From Albidovulum inexpectatum (GTDB lineage: Bacteria > Pseudomonadota > Alphaproteobacteria > Rhodobacterales > Rhodobacteraceae), in NCBI RefSeq assembly GCF_002927635.1, contig NZ_PRDS01000001.1, positions 62,001 through 126,000 of the forward strand: DNA of 64,000 bases. Reading direction: 5' to 3'. Both the position numbers and the translations under genes were made by a program. Below are positions 45,813 through 55,836 of the stretch, one piece after another. The notes under the pieces are model-generated. The model had not been told where the DNA came from. It ran no database searches and saw nothing but the letters and a program-made list of their open reading frames with translations. Numbering within the stretch: the stretch's first letter is position 1; each line of letters opens with the position of its first letter.

Positions 45813-46898
45813 TTGGGCGCCTATATCCTTCGCCGGCTCTTGCTGATGATCCCGACGCTGTTCGGGATCATGCTGATCAATTTCGTCCTGACCCAGTTCG
45901 TCCCCGGCGGGCCCGTCGAACAGATCATCGCCCGGCTCGAAGGCCAGGGCGACGTGTTTCAGAACATTGCGGGCGGCGGCGACATCGCGCTGGAACAGGA
46001 AGCGGCGGGCAATGACCGCTATCTTGGCGCGCGCGGTCTTCCGCCCGAATTCATCGCCGAGCTCGAGCGCCAGTTCGGGCTGGACAAGCCCGCCCATGAA
46101 CGCTTCCTGAAGATGCTGGGCGACTATCTGACCTTCGATTTCGGCGAAAGTTACTTCCGCAAGATCTCGGTCATCGACCTGGTGATCGAAAAGCTGCCGG
46201 TTTCGATCACGCTGGGCCTGTGGTCGACGCTGCTGGCCTATCTGATCTCGATCCCGCTGGGCATTCGCAAGGCCGTCCGGGACGGCTCGCGCTTTGACAC
46301 ATGGACCAGCGGCGTCATCATCGTGGCCTATGCGATACCGGGCTTTCTGTTCGCCGTCCTGCTGATCGTGCTGTTCGCGGGCGGCAGCTATTGGCGCATC
46401 TTCCCGCTGCGCGGGCTGGTTTCCGACAATTGGGAGGAACTGACACTGATCGGCAAGGTCCTTGACTATTTCTGGCACATCACCCTGCCGGTCGTGGCCA
46501 CGACGATCTCCAGCTTCGCCACGCTGACGCTCTTGACCAAGAACAGCTTCCTGGACGAGATCAACAAGCAGTACGTGCTGACCGCCAAGGCCAAGGGTCT
46601 GACTGAACGGCGGGTTCTGTATGGGCATGTGTTCCGCAACGCCATGCTGATCGTGATCGCCGGCTTTCCGGGTCTGTTCATCTCGGTCCTGTTCGGCTCC
46701 AGCCTGCTGATCGAGACGATCTTCTCGCTCGACGGTCTGGGGCGGCTGGGCTACGAGGCCGCCGTCGCGCGAGATTATCCCGTGGTCTTCGGCACGCTTT
46801 ACGTCTTTGGCCTTCTGGGGCTTCTTGTCGGTCTGCTGTCGGATCTGACCTATGTGCTGGTCGATCCGCGCATCGACTTCGAAAAGAGGTCGGGATGA
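45813..46898 (+). CDS. yejB: ABC transporter permease YejB, TTG start
   Basis: A 361-residue inner-membrane permease of the oligopeptide family with about six helices and the EAA loop [24 protein letters not shown]. The start codon is TTG: the N-terminus [20 protein letters not shown] matches YejB from other bacteria residue for residue in its spacing, and GGGGCAAAG precedes it. No ATG in frame near this point gives the conserved first helix. It follows yejA by 31 bases and overlaps yejE by four bases. Confidence 0.92.
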   Translation: MGAYILRRLLLMIPTLFGIMLINFVLTQFVPGGPVEQIIARLEGQGDVFQNIAGGGDIALEQEAAGNDRYLGARGLPPEFIAELERQFGLDKPAHERFLKMLGDYLTFDFGESYFRKISVIDLVIEKLPVSITLGLWSTLLAYLISIPLGIRKAVRDGSRFDTWTSGVIIVAYAIPGFLFAVLLIVLFAGGSYWRIFPLRGLVSDNWEELTLIGKVLDYFWHITLPVVATTISSFATLTLLTKNSFLDEINKQYVLTAKAKGLTERRVLYGHVFRNAMLIVIAGFPGLFISVLFGSSLLIETIFSLDGLGRLGYEAAVARDYPVVFGTLYVFGLLGLLVGLLSDLTYVLVDPRIDFEKRSG

Positions 46899-48001
46899 TA
46901 CGTCTGTCGCCGCTGAACCAGCGCCGCTGGCGCAACTTCAAGGCCAATCGCCGTGCGTTCTGGTCACTTTGCATCTTTCTGGTGCTGTTCGCGATCTCGC
47001 TGATGGCCGAGGTCGTGGCCAACGACAAGCCGATCGTGCTCAGCTATCGCGGGCAGCTACATTTCCCGATCTACCGCTTCTACCCCGAGACCGCCTTCGG
47101 GGGCGATTTCCGCACCGAGGCCGTTTATCGCGAGCCCGAGGTGCAATGTCTCATCATCTCGGGCGGGCTGGAATCGTGCTTTGACGACCCCGAAGCGGTT
47201 ATCGAGGATGCGCAGGACGGGGTCGTCGACGGTCAGCCCATCCAGAAGGGATGGATGATCTGGCCACCGATTCCCTATTCCTATGACACGATCAACAATG
47301 TCGGCACGGCGCCTTCGCCGCCGGACAGGGATCACTGGCTGGGCACCGATGATACGTCGCGCGATGTATTGGCGCGCATCATCTATGGCTTCCGCCTGTC
47401 CATCCTGTTCGCGCTGATCGTGACATCCGTCTCCAGCCTGATCGGCATCGCCGCGGGCGCGGTACAGGGGTATTTCGGCGGCTGGGTGGATCTGAGCTTC
47501 CAGCGCCTGCTTGAAATCTGGGGCTATACACCGGGGCTTTACGTCATCATCATCCTGTTCGCGATCCTTGGGCGCAGCTTCTGGTTGCTGGTCTTCGTGT
47601 CGATCCTGTTCGGCTGGCCGGCGCTCGTTGGCGTGGTGCGCGCCGAATTCCTGCGCGCGCGCAACTTCGAATATGTCCGCGCGGCGCGCGCCCTGGGCGT
47701 GTCCGACCGCGTGATCATGTTCCGCCACATCCTGCCCAATGCGATGGTGGCCACGCTGACGATGCTGCCCTTCATCGTCACCGGCGCGATCGGCAGTCTG
47801 GCCGCGCTGGACTATCTGGGCTATGGCCTGCCCTCGAACCTGCCGTCGCTGGGCGAGCTGTCGTTGCAGGGCAAGTCGAACCTGCAGGCACCCTGGCTGG
47901 GCTTTTCGGCCTTTTTCACCTTTGCCATCATGCTATCGCTTCTGGTCTTCATCTTTGAAGGCGTGCGCGACGCGTTCGATCCGCGAAAGACCTTTGCATG
48001 A
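46895..48001 (+). CDS. yejE: ABC transporter permease YejE
   Basis: A 368-residue permease partner of YejB. After the first helix ([19 protein letters not shown]) there is a large periplasmic insertion of about 100 residues containing [20 protein letters not shown], typical of YejE, then five helices and the EAA loop [27 protein letters not shown]. The starts and stops overlap yejB and yejF by four bases each (ATGA junctions), showing translational coupling. Confidence 0.94.
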   Translation: MIRLSPLNQRRWRNFKANRRAFWSLCIFLVLFAISLMAEVVANDKPIVLSYRGQLHFPIYRFYPETAFGGDFRTEAVYREPEVQCLIISGGLESCFDDPEAVIEDAQDGVVDGQPIQKGWMIWPPIPYSYDTINNVGTAPSPPDRDHWLGTDDTSRDVLARIIYGFRLSILFALIVTSVSSLIGIAAGAVQGYFGGWVDLSFQRLLEIWGYTPGLYVIIILFAILGRSFWLLVFVSILFGWPALVGVVRAEFLRARNFEYVRAARALGVSDRVIMFRHILPNAMVATLTMLPFIVTGAIGSLAALDYLGYGLPSNLPSLGELSLQGKSNLQAPWLGFSAFFTFAIMLSLLVFIFEGVRDAFDPRKTFA

Positions 48002-49596
48002 GCGTGCTTCTGGACATTCGCGACCTGCGCGTGGACTTCCACCAGGACGGGCGAGTGATCCCGGCCGTCCGCGGCGTCAGCCTGACGGTCAACCGGGGCG
48101 AAACCGTCGCCATCGTCGGCGAGAGCGGCTCTGGCAAGTCCGTCACGGCCCTGTCCACCGTTTCGCTGCTGGGACGCAACGCGCGCGTCTCCGGCTCGGT
48201 CCGTTATCAGGGCCGCGAGCTGATCGGCGCGCCCGAAGAAACGTTGCGTCAGGTGCGCGGCAACGACATCAGCTTTGTCTTTCAGGAGCCGATGACATCG
48301 CTGAACCCGCTGCACACGATCGAGAAGCAGATCGGCGAGAGCCTTCTGGTGCATCAGGGGCTGAAGGGCGAAGCGGCGCGGGCACGGATCGTCGAGCTGC
48401 TGACCAAGGTCGGCATCGACAATCCCGAAAGTCGGCTTGCCGACTATCCCCATCAGCTGTCGGGCGGGCAGCGCCAGAGGGTGATGATCGCCATGGCGCT
48501 GGCGAACGGGCCCGAGCTTCTGGTGGCGGATGAACCCACGACCGCGCTGGACGTGACGATCCAGGCCCAGATCCTGGACCTTCTGGCCGAGCTGAAGGAT
48601 CGCGAGGGGCTGAGCCTGCTGTTCATCAGCCATGACCTTGGCATCGTGCGCCGCATCGCGGATCGCGTCTGCGTGATGAAGGACGGCGAAATCGTCGAAC
48701 AGGGGCCTGCCGGCGACATCTTCGCCAATCCCCAGCATCCGTATACGCAGAAGCTTCTGGCGGCCGAACCGAAGGGCGGCCCCGATCCCGTACCGGAGGA
48801 TGCACCGGAAATCCTGTCCGCCCGTGATCTGCGGGTATGGTTCCCGATCCGTCGCGGATTGCTGCGGCGCGTCGTGGGCCATGTCCGCGCGGTCAACGCC
48901 GCCACCCTGTCGGTGCGCGAGGGCGAAACCGTGGGGATCGTCGGCGAAAGCGGTTCGGGCAAGACGACGCTGGCGCTTGCCCTGATGCGATTGATCGAAA
49001 GCGACGGACCGATCCTGTATCTTGGGCAGGATATCTCGGGCCTTGGGACGCGCGCCCTGCGCCGGTTGCGCCGCGACATGCAGATCGTGTTTCAGGACCC
49101 ATATGGCAGCCTGAGCCCGCGCATGACGGCCGAGCAGATCATCGCCGAGGGACTGAGCGTTCATGGTGTCGAACCGGGTCAGGACAAGCGCGAACTGGTC
49201 CGGCAGATCATGACCGAGGTCGGCCTGGATCCGGCGATGATGGAACGCTACCCGCACGAATTCTCGGGCGGCCAGCGTCAGCGCATCGCCATCGCGCGGG
49301 CCATGATCCTGCGCCCCCGCATCGTGGTGCTGGACGAACCGACCTCGGCGCTCGACATGACGGTGCAGGTCCAGATCGTCGATCTGCTGCGCCAGTTGCA
49401 GCGCCGCCACCGGCTGGCCTATCTGTTCATCAGCCACGATCTGCGCGTGGTCAGGGCGCTTGCGCACAAGGTCATCGTGATGCGCAAGGGCGACGTGGTC
49501 GAATCTGGCCCCGCCCACGCGATATTCGACTCGCCCCAATCGGACTATACGCGCGAGCTGATGCTGGCGGCCTTTGCCCATCACGCCGCCGAATAG
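47998..49596 (+). CDS. yejF: ABC transporter ATP-binding protein YejF (two nucleotide-binding domains)
   Basis: A 532-residue double ATPase. Each half has a complete set of motifs: Walker A GESGSGKSVTAL and GESGSGKTTLAL, signature LSGGQRQRVMIAMAL and FSGGQRQRIAIARAM, and Walker B LLVADEPTTALDV and IVVLDEPTSALDM. The C-terminal half ends with the oligopeptide-type extension. It powers the YejABEF peptide importer. The following glycosyltransferase begins only 7 bases after the stop. Confidence 0.96.
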   Translation: MSVLLDIRDLRVDFHQDGRVIPAVRGVSLTVNRGETVAIVGESGSGKSVTALSTVSLLGRNARVSGSVRYQGRELIGAPEETLRQVRGNDISFVFQEPMTSLNPLHTIEKQIGESLLVHQGLKGEAARARIVELLTKVGIDNPESRLADYPHQLSGGQRQRVMIAMALANGPELLVADEPTTALDVTIQAQILDLLAELKDREGLSLLFISHDLGIVRRIADRVCVMKDGEIVEQGPAGDIFANPQHPYTQKLLAAEPKGGPDPVPEDAPEILSARDLRVWFPIRRGLLRRVVGHVRAVNAATLSVREGETVGIVGESGSGKTTLALALMRLIESDGPILYLGQDISGLGTRALRRLRRDMQIVFQDPYGSLSPRMTAEQIIAEGLSVHGVEPGQDKRELVRQIMTEVGLDPAMMERYPHEFSGGQRQRIAIARAMILRPRIVVLDEPTSALDMTVQVQIVDLLRQLQRRHRLAYLFISHDLRVVRALAHKVIVMRKGDVVESGPAHAIFDSPQSDYTRELMLAAFAHHAAE

Positions 49597-49603
49597 GTGC
49601 CGG

Positions 49604-50815
49604 ATGAAGATCCTGCTGATCCATCAGAATTTTCCCGGCCAGTTCCTGCATCTGGCGCCGGCGCTGGCCGAACGCGGCCACACGGTCGTGGCCCTGACGG
49701 TCGATGGGAACAAGCGCCCGTCTCCCGTGCCCGTCCTGCGCTATCGCGTGCCCAAACCGCCGGAATTCCGCGGCGCGGGCCTGCACTACGCACAGATGGC
49801 CGAGCGCGGCGCGACCGTCGCGCGGGCCTGCGCGCGGCTGAGACGGGAAAAGGGCTTTGTCCCGGATGTCGTCTTCGGTCATGGCGGTTGGGGCGAAACG
49901 CTCTTCCTGCGCGAAGTCTGGCCCGAAGCGCGGCATCTGACCTATGCCGAATTCTACTATCGCGCACGCGGGGCGGATACGGGCTTCGATCCCGAATTTC
50001 CCCGCGATCCGGTCGCGATGGGAATCGGAACCGTCGCACGGCGGACCCATCTTCTGCAGGCGCTGGTCGAAGCCGACGCCGCCGTCGCGCCGACCGCGTG
50101 GCAGGCATCGACCTTTCCCCGGGGATTGCGTGATCGCATCCGCGTCATTCACGATGGCATCGACACCGACAGGTTGAAGCCCAACCCCGACGCCCGGTTC
50201 AAGCTGCCCGACGGCAGCACCATGCGCGCGAGCGATGAAGTCGTGACCTTCGTCAATCGCAATCTTGAGCCCTATCGCGGCTATCATGTCTTCATGCGGG
50301 CCCTGCCCCGCGTATTGAAGGAACGGCCTTCGGCCCAGATTGTCATCGTCGGGGGCGACCGCCAAAGCTATGGCCCCGCGGCGCCGGACGGCAAGAGCTG
50401 GAAACAGATCTATCTGGAAGAGGTCCGCGATCGGCTGGACCTGACGCGGGTGCATTTCGTGGGCCAGCTGCCCTACCCGCAATTCGTGGCCCTGATGCAG
50501 GTCAGCCGGGCCCATGCCTATCTGACCTATCCGTTCATCCTGTCCTGGTCGATGCTCGAGGCGATGAGCGTCGGCGCGCTGGTCATCGGCTCGCGCACCG
50601 CACCGGTGCAGGAGGTCATCCGCGACGGGGAAAACGGGCGCCTCGTCGATTTCTTCGACATCGACGGCTGGTCGCGGGCGCTGATCGAGGCACTGTCCGA
50701 TCCCGATTCGGCCATGCCCCTTCGGCAGGCGGCGAGGCAGACGATCCTTGATCGCTATGACCTGCGACGGATCTGCCTGCCGCGAATGATCGATTTCGTC
50801 GAAGGACGCGATTGA
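49604..50815 (+). CDS. Glycosyltransferase family 4 protein
   Basis: A 403-residue GT-B fold glycosyltransferase. The N-terminal domain begins MKILLIHQNFPGQFLHLAPA, and the C-terminal donor-binding domain has VTFVNRNLEPYRGYHVFMRA and YPFILSWSMLEAMSVGALVIGS with the conserved E-x7-E-like residues for the sugar nucleotide. The substrate is unknown; neighbours give no hint of a polysaccharide cluster, although a UDP-glucuronate epimerase lies 6.6 kb away. It follows yejF by 7 bases, so it is likely cotranscribed with the transporter. It converges with hemN. Confidence 0.88.
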   Translation: MKILLIHQNFPGQFLHLAPALAERGHTVVALTVDGNKRPSPVPVLRYRVPKPPEFRGAGLHYAQMAERGATVARACARLRREKGFVPDVVFGHGGWGETLFLREVWPEARHLTYAEFYYRARGADTGFDPEFPRDPVAMGIGTVARRTHLLQALVEADAAVAPTAWQASTFPRGLRDRIRVIHDGIDTDRLKPNPDARFKLPDGSTMRASDEVVTFVNRNLEPYRGYHVFMRALPRVLKERPSAQIVIVGGDRQSYGPAAPDGKSWKQIYLEEVRDRLDLTRVHFVGQLPYPQFVALMQVSRAHAYLTYPFILSWSMLEAMSVGALVIGSRTAPVQEVIRDGENGRLVDFFDIDGWSRALIEALSDPDSAMPLRQAARQTILDRYDLRRICLPRMIDFVEGRD

Positions 50816-50819
50816 GGCC

Positions 50820-52175
50820 TCACACGGCCGGGCTGTGCCCCGCGCGGGACAGGTCATAGGCATCGAATCCGCGCGCGATCATGCGGGTCAGCGGACGTCC
50901 CTGGGGCGGAATCCGCAGGCCCGTTTCGTCGATCTCGACCATCTCGCCAAAGGTGGCCTGCACGTCCTCGAACATCCGCCACAGGGCATCGCGGGACATG
51001 CCGAAATCGCGCGCGATCTCGGCCGCGTCGATGGCAAAATCGCACATCAGCATCTCGATCATCCGGGCGCGCATGCGATCCTCGCCCTGGAAGCGGTGGC
51101 CGCGGGCGGTCGCAAAACGGCCCTCTCGCACGGCCTTCGTGTAGGCGGCCGTGGCCGAAACGTTCTGCGCATAGCCCTGCGGGAAACGCGATATCGACGA
51201 TGCCCCCAGCCCGATCAGCACCTCCGACGCATCGTCGGTATAGCCTTGGAAATTGCGTCGCAGCCGCCGCTCGCGCGCGGCACGCGCCAGCCCATCCTCG
51301 GGCAGGGCAAAGTGGTCGATCCCGATCTCCTGATAGCCATCGGCCAGGAACAGGTCACGCGCAGTCTCGAAAAGACGCAGGCGTTCTTCGGGCCGCGGCA
51401 GCCGGTCGGACGGGATCATCACCTGCCGCCGCGCCATCCACGGCACATGGGCATAGCCATACAGCGCCACGCGGTCGGGCGAAAGCGACAGCAGCTTCTG
51501 TACCGAGGCGGCGATGCGCGGCCCTGTCTGATCGGGCAGCCCGAAGAGAATATCCGTATTCAGCGAGGAAATCCCTCGCGCGCGCAGCATGTCGGCCGCG
51601 CGTTTCGTCACCTCGAAGCTCTGGTCGCGGCCGATCAGCGCCTGAATCGCGGGATCGAAATCCTGCACGCCGATCGAGGCCCGGTTCATCCCCGATTCGA
51701 CAAGCGCATCCACACGCGCCTCGTCGATCTCGTTCGGGTCGATCTCGACCGAGAATTCGGCGTCCTTTCCCATCGGAACGGCGTCAAGGATCGCCGCCGA
51801 AAGCTCGCGGATATGGGGCGCGGGCATCATCGTCGGGGTGCCACCGCCCCAGTGCAGCCGCGAAAGGTGGACGCCGGGTGGCAAGTTTCTTCGCAGCAGC
51901 TCGATTTCCTGCTTCAGCACGTCCACATAGGCGCGCACGGGATCATCCGTACTGGTGCCCTGGGTGCGGCAGGCGCAGAACCAGCACAGCCTGCGGCAAA
52001 AGGGAACGTGGACATACAGCGAAATGCCCGCCCCTTCGGGAATGGCCGCGATCCATTCCTCGAAATCCTGCGGACCGACGGCCTCGGAAAAGTGCGGTGC
52101 TGTCGGATAGCTTGTGTATCGCGGCACGCGCGCGTCGAAGAGACCCAGCTTTGCGAGTTGCGATTCCCGTGTCAT
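50820..52175 (-). CDS. hemN: Oxygen-independent coproporphyrinogen III oxidase (radical SAM)
   Basis: A 451-residue radical SAM enzyme that makes protoporphyrinogen IX without oxygen. The [4Fe-4S] motif is FCRRLCWFCACRT (C-x3-C-x2-C-x-C as in HemN) with GGGTPT following for SAM, and SIGVQDFDPAIQALIGR and DILFGLPDQT in the barrel. ATG at 52175 gives MTRESQLAKLGLFDAR. There is no Shine-Dalgarno before it; the FNR box centred 42.5 bases upstream of this ATG implies a transcript starting at or within a base or two of the ATG. Divergent from fnrL. Confidence 0.95.
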   Translation of the reverse strand: MTRESQLAKLGLFDARVPRYTSYPTAPHFSEAVGPQDFEEWIAAIPEGAGISLYVHVPFCRRLCWFCACRTQGTSTDDPVRAYVDVLKQEIELLRRNLPPGVHLSRLHWGGGTPTMMPAPHIRELSAAILDAVPMGKDAEFSVEIDPNEIDEARVDALVESGMNRASIGVQDFDPAIQALIGRDQSFEVTKRAADMLRARGISSLNTDILFGLPDQTGPRIAASVQKLLSLSPDRVALYGYAHVPWMARRQVMIPSDRLPRPEERLRLFETARDLFLADGYQEIGIDHFALPEDGLARAARERRLRRNFQGYTDDASEVLIGLGASSISRFPQGYAQNVSATAAYTKAVREGRFATARGHRFQGEDRMRARMIEMLMCDFAIDAAEIARDFGMSRDALWRMFEDVQATFGEMVEIDETGLRIPPQGRPLTRMIARGFDAYDLSRAGHSPAV

Positions 52176-52210
52176 GCGCCTAGGGTTAGGACGACCCGCG
52201 CGCCCGGACA

Positions 52211-52224
52211 TTGACCCAAGTCAA
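52211..52224. promoter_or_regulatory. FNR box between hemN and fnrL
   Basis: TTGACCCAAGTCAA is a fully symmetrical FNR-type palindrome (TTGAC-N4-GTCAA). It ends 6 bases before the fnrL ATG and is centred 42.5 bases from the hemN ATG, fitting activation of hemN and repression of fnrL by its own product. Confidence 0.88.
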
Positions 52225-52230
52225 GAAACC

Positions 52231-52977
52231 ATGACCATCCACGAAAAAGTTGACGCACCGATGCAATGCGGGTCCTGCCCGATCCGCCACCGCGCCGTAT
52301 GCGCCCGGTGCGAGGCCGACGAGCTGGCCGCGCTGGATGCGATCAAGTTCTATCGCAGCTTTCAGGCTGGCCAGACGGTCATCTGGGCGGGCGACCAGAT
52401 GGATTTCGTGGCCTCGGTCGTCACCGGCGTGGCCACCCTGAACCAGGTGATGGAGGATGGCCGGACCCAGACGGTCGGCCTGCTGTTTCCATCGGATTTC
52501 GTCGGGCGGCCGGGGCGGTCGGGATCGCCCTACAACGTCGTGGCCGAGACGGATCTTCTGATGTGCTGCTTCCGCAAGAAGCCCTTCGAAGAGCTGATGG
52601 CGCGCACGCCCCATATCGCCCAGCGGCTGCTCGAGATGACCCTGGACGAACTGGATGCGGCGCGCGAATGGATGCTGCTTCTGGGCCGCAAGACCGCGCG
52701 CGAGAAGATCGCCAGCCTTCTGGCCATCATCGCCCGGCGCGATGCGGCGCTGCATCTGAACACCCCTTCGGGCCGGATGGTGATCGAATTGCCGCTGACG
52801 CGCGAGGCGATGGCTGCCTATCTGGGCCTGACGCTGGAAACCGTCAGCCGACAGATGTCGGCGCTCAAGCGCGAAGGTCTGATCGAACTTTCGGGCAAGC
52901 GCACCGTCATCATCCCCGATTACGAAGCCCTGATGATCGAGGCCGGCGAGGATGCCGATGGCGGCCTGCCCGCCTAG
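52231..52977 (+). CDS. fnrL: FNR-type oxygen sensor regulator FnrL
   Basis: A 248-residue CRP/FNR-family activator. The N-terminal iron-sulfur cluster cysteines are in CGSCPIRHRAVCARC (C13, C16, C24, C27), with the fourth ligand in LLMCCFRK (C112 or C113); the effector domain and dimer helix follow, and the winged helix has REAMAAYLGLTLETVSRQMS with the FNR recognition helix residues (E-x-x-S-R) for TTGAT half sites. It activates ccoNOQP, hemN and others at low oxygen. The ATG at 52231 follows a weak AAGAA; an FNR box lies just before it. Confidence 0.96.
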   Translation: MTIHEKVDAPMQCGSCPIRHRAVCARCEADELAALDAIKFYRSFQAGQTVIWAGDQMDFVASVVTGVATLNQVMEDGRTQTVGLLFPSDFVGRPGRSGSPYNVVAETDLLMCCFRKKPFEELMARTPHIAQRLLEMTLDELDAAREWMLLLGRKTAREKIASLLAIIARRDAALHLNTPSGRMVIELPLTREAMAAYLGLTLETVSRQMSALKREGLIELSGKRTVIIPDYEALMIEAGEDADGGLPA

Positions 52978-53064
52978 GGTCGCCCATCCGGCATTCGGTA
53001 CCGGTTTACCTTTGGCCAGCAGCGCCGTAACCTGCCGCCCGGTTCAGTCTCCGATACAGGTGCC

Positions 53065-54849
53065 ATGACAGACGCTTCCGCGCCCCGCTACCAGGTTCTT
53101 GCCCGAAAGTACCGGCCCGAGACCTTTGCCGACCTTGTCGGCCAGGACGCCATGGTGCGCACGCTGAAGAATGCCTTTGCCGCGAACCGCATCGCGCAGG
53201 CCTTCATCATGACCGGCATCCGTGGCACCGGAAAGACGACCACCGCACGCATCATTGCCAAGGGGCTGAACTGCGTCGGCCCGGATGGCACGGGCGGGCC
53301 CACGACCGAACCCTGCGGAAAATGCGAACATTGCGTGGCGATCATGGAAGGCCGCCATGTGGACGTGATCGAGATGGACGCCGCCAGCCGCACCGGCGTG
53401 GGCGATATCCGCGAGATCATCGAATCGGTGCACTACCGCGCGGCCAGCGCGCGCTACAAGATCTACATCATCGACGAGGTTCACATGCTCTCCACCAGCG
53501 CCTTCAACGCGCTGCTGAAGACGCTGGAAGAGCCGCCGGCCCATGTGAAGTTCATCTTTGCCACGACCGAGATCCGCAAGGTTCCGGTCACCGTCCTGTC
53601 GCGCTGCCAGCGCTTTGACCTGCGCAGGATCGAACCCGAGGTCATGATGGGCCTGCTGCGGCGCATCGCCGATGCCGAGGGCGCGCAGATCACCGACGAG
53701 GCGCTGGCGCTGATCACGCGCGCGGCGGAAGGCTCGGCCCGCGACGCGACCTCGCTACTGGACCAGGCGATCAGCCATGGCGCGGGCGAAACCACCGCCG
53801 ACCAGGTGCGCGCCATGCTGGGCCTGGCCGATCGGGGGCGGGTTCTGGATCTGTTCGACCTGATTCTGAAGGGAGATGCGGCGGGCGCGTTGAACGAATT
53901 GGGCGCCCAGTATGCGGACGGGGCCGATCCGCTTGCCGTCCTGCGCGACCTGGCCGAAATCACCCATTGGGTCAGCGTCATCAAGGTGTCGCCCGAAGCC
54001 GCCGACGATCCGACAGTCTCACCCGACGAACGCGCGCGGGGCCTCGCAATGGCCGAATCCCTGCCGATGCGGGTTCTGACGCGGATGTGGCAGATGCTGC
54101 TGAAGGCACTGGAGGAAGTCTCGGTCGCGCCAAACGCCATGATGGCGGCCGAAATGGCCGTGATCCGCATGACCCATGTGGCGGACCTGCCCGATCCCGA
54201 AAGGCTGATGCGCGCGCTGGCCGATGGCCCACGACCTGGCGCGGCGATCGCCGGTGTTCAGCCCTCATCGACCCCACCTTCGGGGGGCAATGCAAGCGTC
54301 AGTCATCACGCATCGCTCCCGACCGGCGCGGACACGCGGGCACATGGCTCATCGGCCCATGGCGCGACACAAGGCGGCGCCGCCACGGCGCTCGCGCAGG
54401 CGCCTCAGTCCCTGGCCTCGTATGCGACATTCGCCGATGTGGTCGAGCTGATCCGCGCCCACCGCGACGTGAAACTGCTGCTGGACGTGGAATCTCATCT
54501 GCGTCTGGTGCGCTATGCGCCCGGGCGGATCGAGTTCGAACCAACGCCCGACGCGCCGCGCGACCTGGCCGCCACGCTGGCGCAGCGCCTGCAATTGTGG
54601 ACCGGCGTGCGCTGGGGTGTATCCGTCGTGGCCGAAGGGGGCGCCCCGACGATCCGCGAGGCGCGCGAGGCGCGCGAAGCCAAGGCGCGCGAACAGGCGC
54701 GGGAAAACCCGGTCGTGCGCGCGGTGCTCACGGCCTTCCCAAAGGCAAAGATCACCGCCGTGCGCACGCAGGATGAATTGCTGGCAGCTGCCCGCGATGC
54801 GGCACTGCCCGAGGTGCCCGACGAATGGGACCCGTTCGAGGAAGAATAG
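53065..54849 (+). CDS. dnaX: DNA polymerase III subunits gamma and tau
   Basis: A 594-residue clamp-loader ATPase. The N-terminal AAA+ domain has GIRGTGKTTTARIIAKGLNC (Walker A), a zinc module CGKCEHC, IYIIDEVHMLSTSAFNALLKTLEEP (Walker B, DEVH) and SRCQRFDLRR (sensor 1/arginine finger). Domain III follows, then a variable Ala/Gly/Pro linker from about 390 to 455 and a tau C-terminal polymerase-binding domain. A run of six G at 54282-54287 could allow a slip, but no short gamma product is convincing. It begins the dnaX-ybaB-recR group. Confidence 0.97.
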   Translation: MTDASAPRYQVLARKYRPETFADLVGQDAMVRTLKNAFAANRIAQAFIMTGIRGTGKTTTARIIAKGLNCVGPDGTGGPTTEPCGKCEHCVAIMEGRHVDVIEMDAASRTGVGDIREIIESVHYRAASARYKIYIIDEVHMLSTSAFNALLKTLEEPPAHVKFIFATTEIRKVPVTVLSRCQRFDLRRIEPEVMMGLLRRIADAEGAQITDEALALITRAAEGSARDATSLLDQAISHGAGETTADQVRAMLGLADRGRVLDLFDLILKGDAAGALNELGAQYADGADPLAVLRDLAEITHWVSVIKVSPEAADDPTVSPDERARGLAMAESLPMRVLTRMWQMLLKALEEVSVAPNAMMAAEMAVIRMTHVADLPDPERLMRALADGPRPGAAIAGVQPSSTPPSGGNASVSHHASLPTGADTRAHGSSAHGATQGGAATALAQAPQSLASYATFADVVELIRAHRDVKLLLDVESHLRLVRYAPGRIEFEPTPDAPRDLAATLAQRLQLWTGVRWGVSVVAEGGAPTIREAREAREAKAREQARENPVVRAVLTAFPKAKITAVRTQDELLAAARDAALPEVPDEWDPFEEE

Positions 54850-54858
54850 GAGAAGAGC

Positions 54859-55203
54859 ATGTTCAAGGGATTGGGCGGACTTGGCGACATGGCCAAGATG
54901 ATGAAGGCTGCGCAGGAAATGCAGGGCAAGATGGCCGAACTTCAGGCCAGCCTTGATCAGATGACCGTCATCGGCGAATCCGGCGCCGGCCTGGTCAAGG
55001 CGACCTGCACGCTGAAAGGCGAAATCAAGGCACTGGACATCGACCCGTCCATCTTCGACCCGACTCAGAAGGAAGTGGTCGAGGACCTGATCGTCGCCGC
55101 GATCAAGGACGCGCAGAAGCGCGCCGCCGAACGCGCCCAGGACGAAATGAAGCGGCTGTACGAAAGCATGGGACTGCCCGCGGACATGAAGCTGCCCTTC
55201 TGA
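54859..55203 (+). CDS. ybaB: YbaB/EbfC family nucleoid-associated protein
   Basis: A 114-residue DNA-binding protein. The N-terminal helix [20 protein letters not shown] and the conserved [20 protein letters not shown] core and C-terminal helix [20 protein letters not shown] match EbfC. It sits between dnaX and recR in the same order as in many bacteria; it begins 9 bases after dnaX with GGAGAAGAGC as ribosome site and ends one base before recR. Confidence 0.95.
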   Translation: MFKGLGGLGDMAKMMKAAQEMQGKMAELQASLDQMTVIGESGAGLVKATCTLKGEIKALDIDPSIFDPTQKEVVEDLIVAAIKDAQKRAAERAQDEMKRLYESMGLPADMKLPF

Positions 55204-55204
55204 G

Positions 55205-55801
55205 ATGACGGCCGCGCGCGACATCGAGGCGCTGATCGAGCTGATGGCCCGCCTGCCAGGGCTTGGGCCCAGATCGGCCCGTCGCGCGGTCCTGCACCTG
55301 ATCCGCAAGCGCGGTCAGGTCATGGCCCCGCTTGCCCAGGCCATGGCCGATGTCGCCGCACGCGCGCGCGAATGCGCGATCTGCGGGAATATCTGCACCG
55401 CGGACATTTGCGACATCTGCGCGGACGACCGCCGCGCCACCGGCGAGATCTGTGTCGTCGAGGATGTGGCCGATCTGTGGGCCATGGAGCGCGGCCAGGC
55501 CTATCGCGGCCGCTATCACGTCCTGGGCGGCACATTGTCGGCGCTCGATTCGATCGGGCCCGACGAACTGGGCATACCGCGGCTGGTCGCGCGCGTACGC
55601 GAGGAAAACGCGACCGAGGTCATCCTGGCCCTGAACGCCACGGTCGATGGCCAGACGACGGCACATTACATCGCCGACGCATTGCAGGGCACGGGCGTAG
55701 CCGTCAGCTCGCTGGCCCAGGGCGTCCCGATCGGGGGCGAGCTTGACTATCTGGACGACGGAACGATCCAGGCCGCCCTGCGCGCACGAAGGCGGCTCTA
55801 G
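55205..55801 (+). CDS. recR: Recombination mediator protein RecR
   Basis: A 198-residue protein that works with RecO/RecF to load RecA at gaps. Domains: N-terminal HhH ([21 protein letters not shown]), a C4 zinc finger ([19 protein letters not shown]), a Toprim domain with [17 protein letters not shown] and [18 protein letters not shown] (metal acidic residue in E), and C-terminal Walker-like [17 protein letters not shown]. It is two bases after ybaB. Confidence 0.97.
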   Translation: MTAARDIEALIELMARLPGLGPRSARRAVLHLIRKRGQVMAPLAQAMADVAARARECAICGNICTADICDICADDRRATGEICVVEDVADLWAMERGQAYRGRYHVLGGTLSALDSIGPDELGIPRLVARVREENATEVILALNATVDGQTTAHYIADALQGTGVAVSSLAQGVPIGGELDYLDDGTIQAALRARRRL

Positions 55802-55836
55802 AACCGCATGATCGGCAACATCACGGAGAGACAGGA

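Noticed and set aside
54282-54288. GGGGGGC as a programmed frameshift site producing DnaX gamma
   Set aside because: The -1 frame stays open for a further 160 codons and +1 ends late, so no short gamma form is produced near the usual point; no stimulating structure was recognised.
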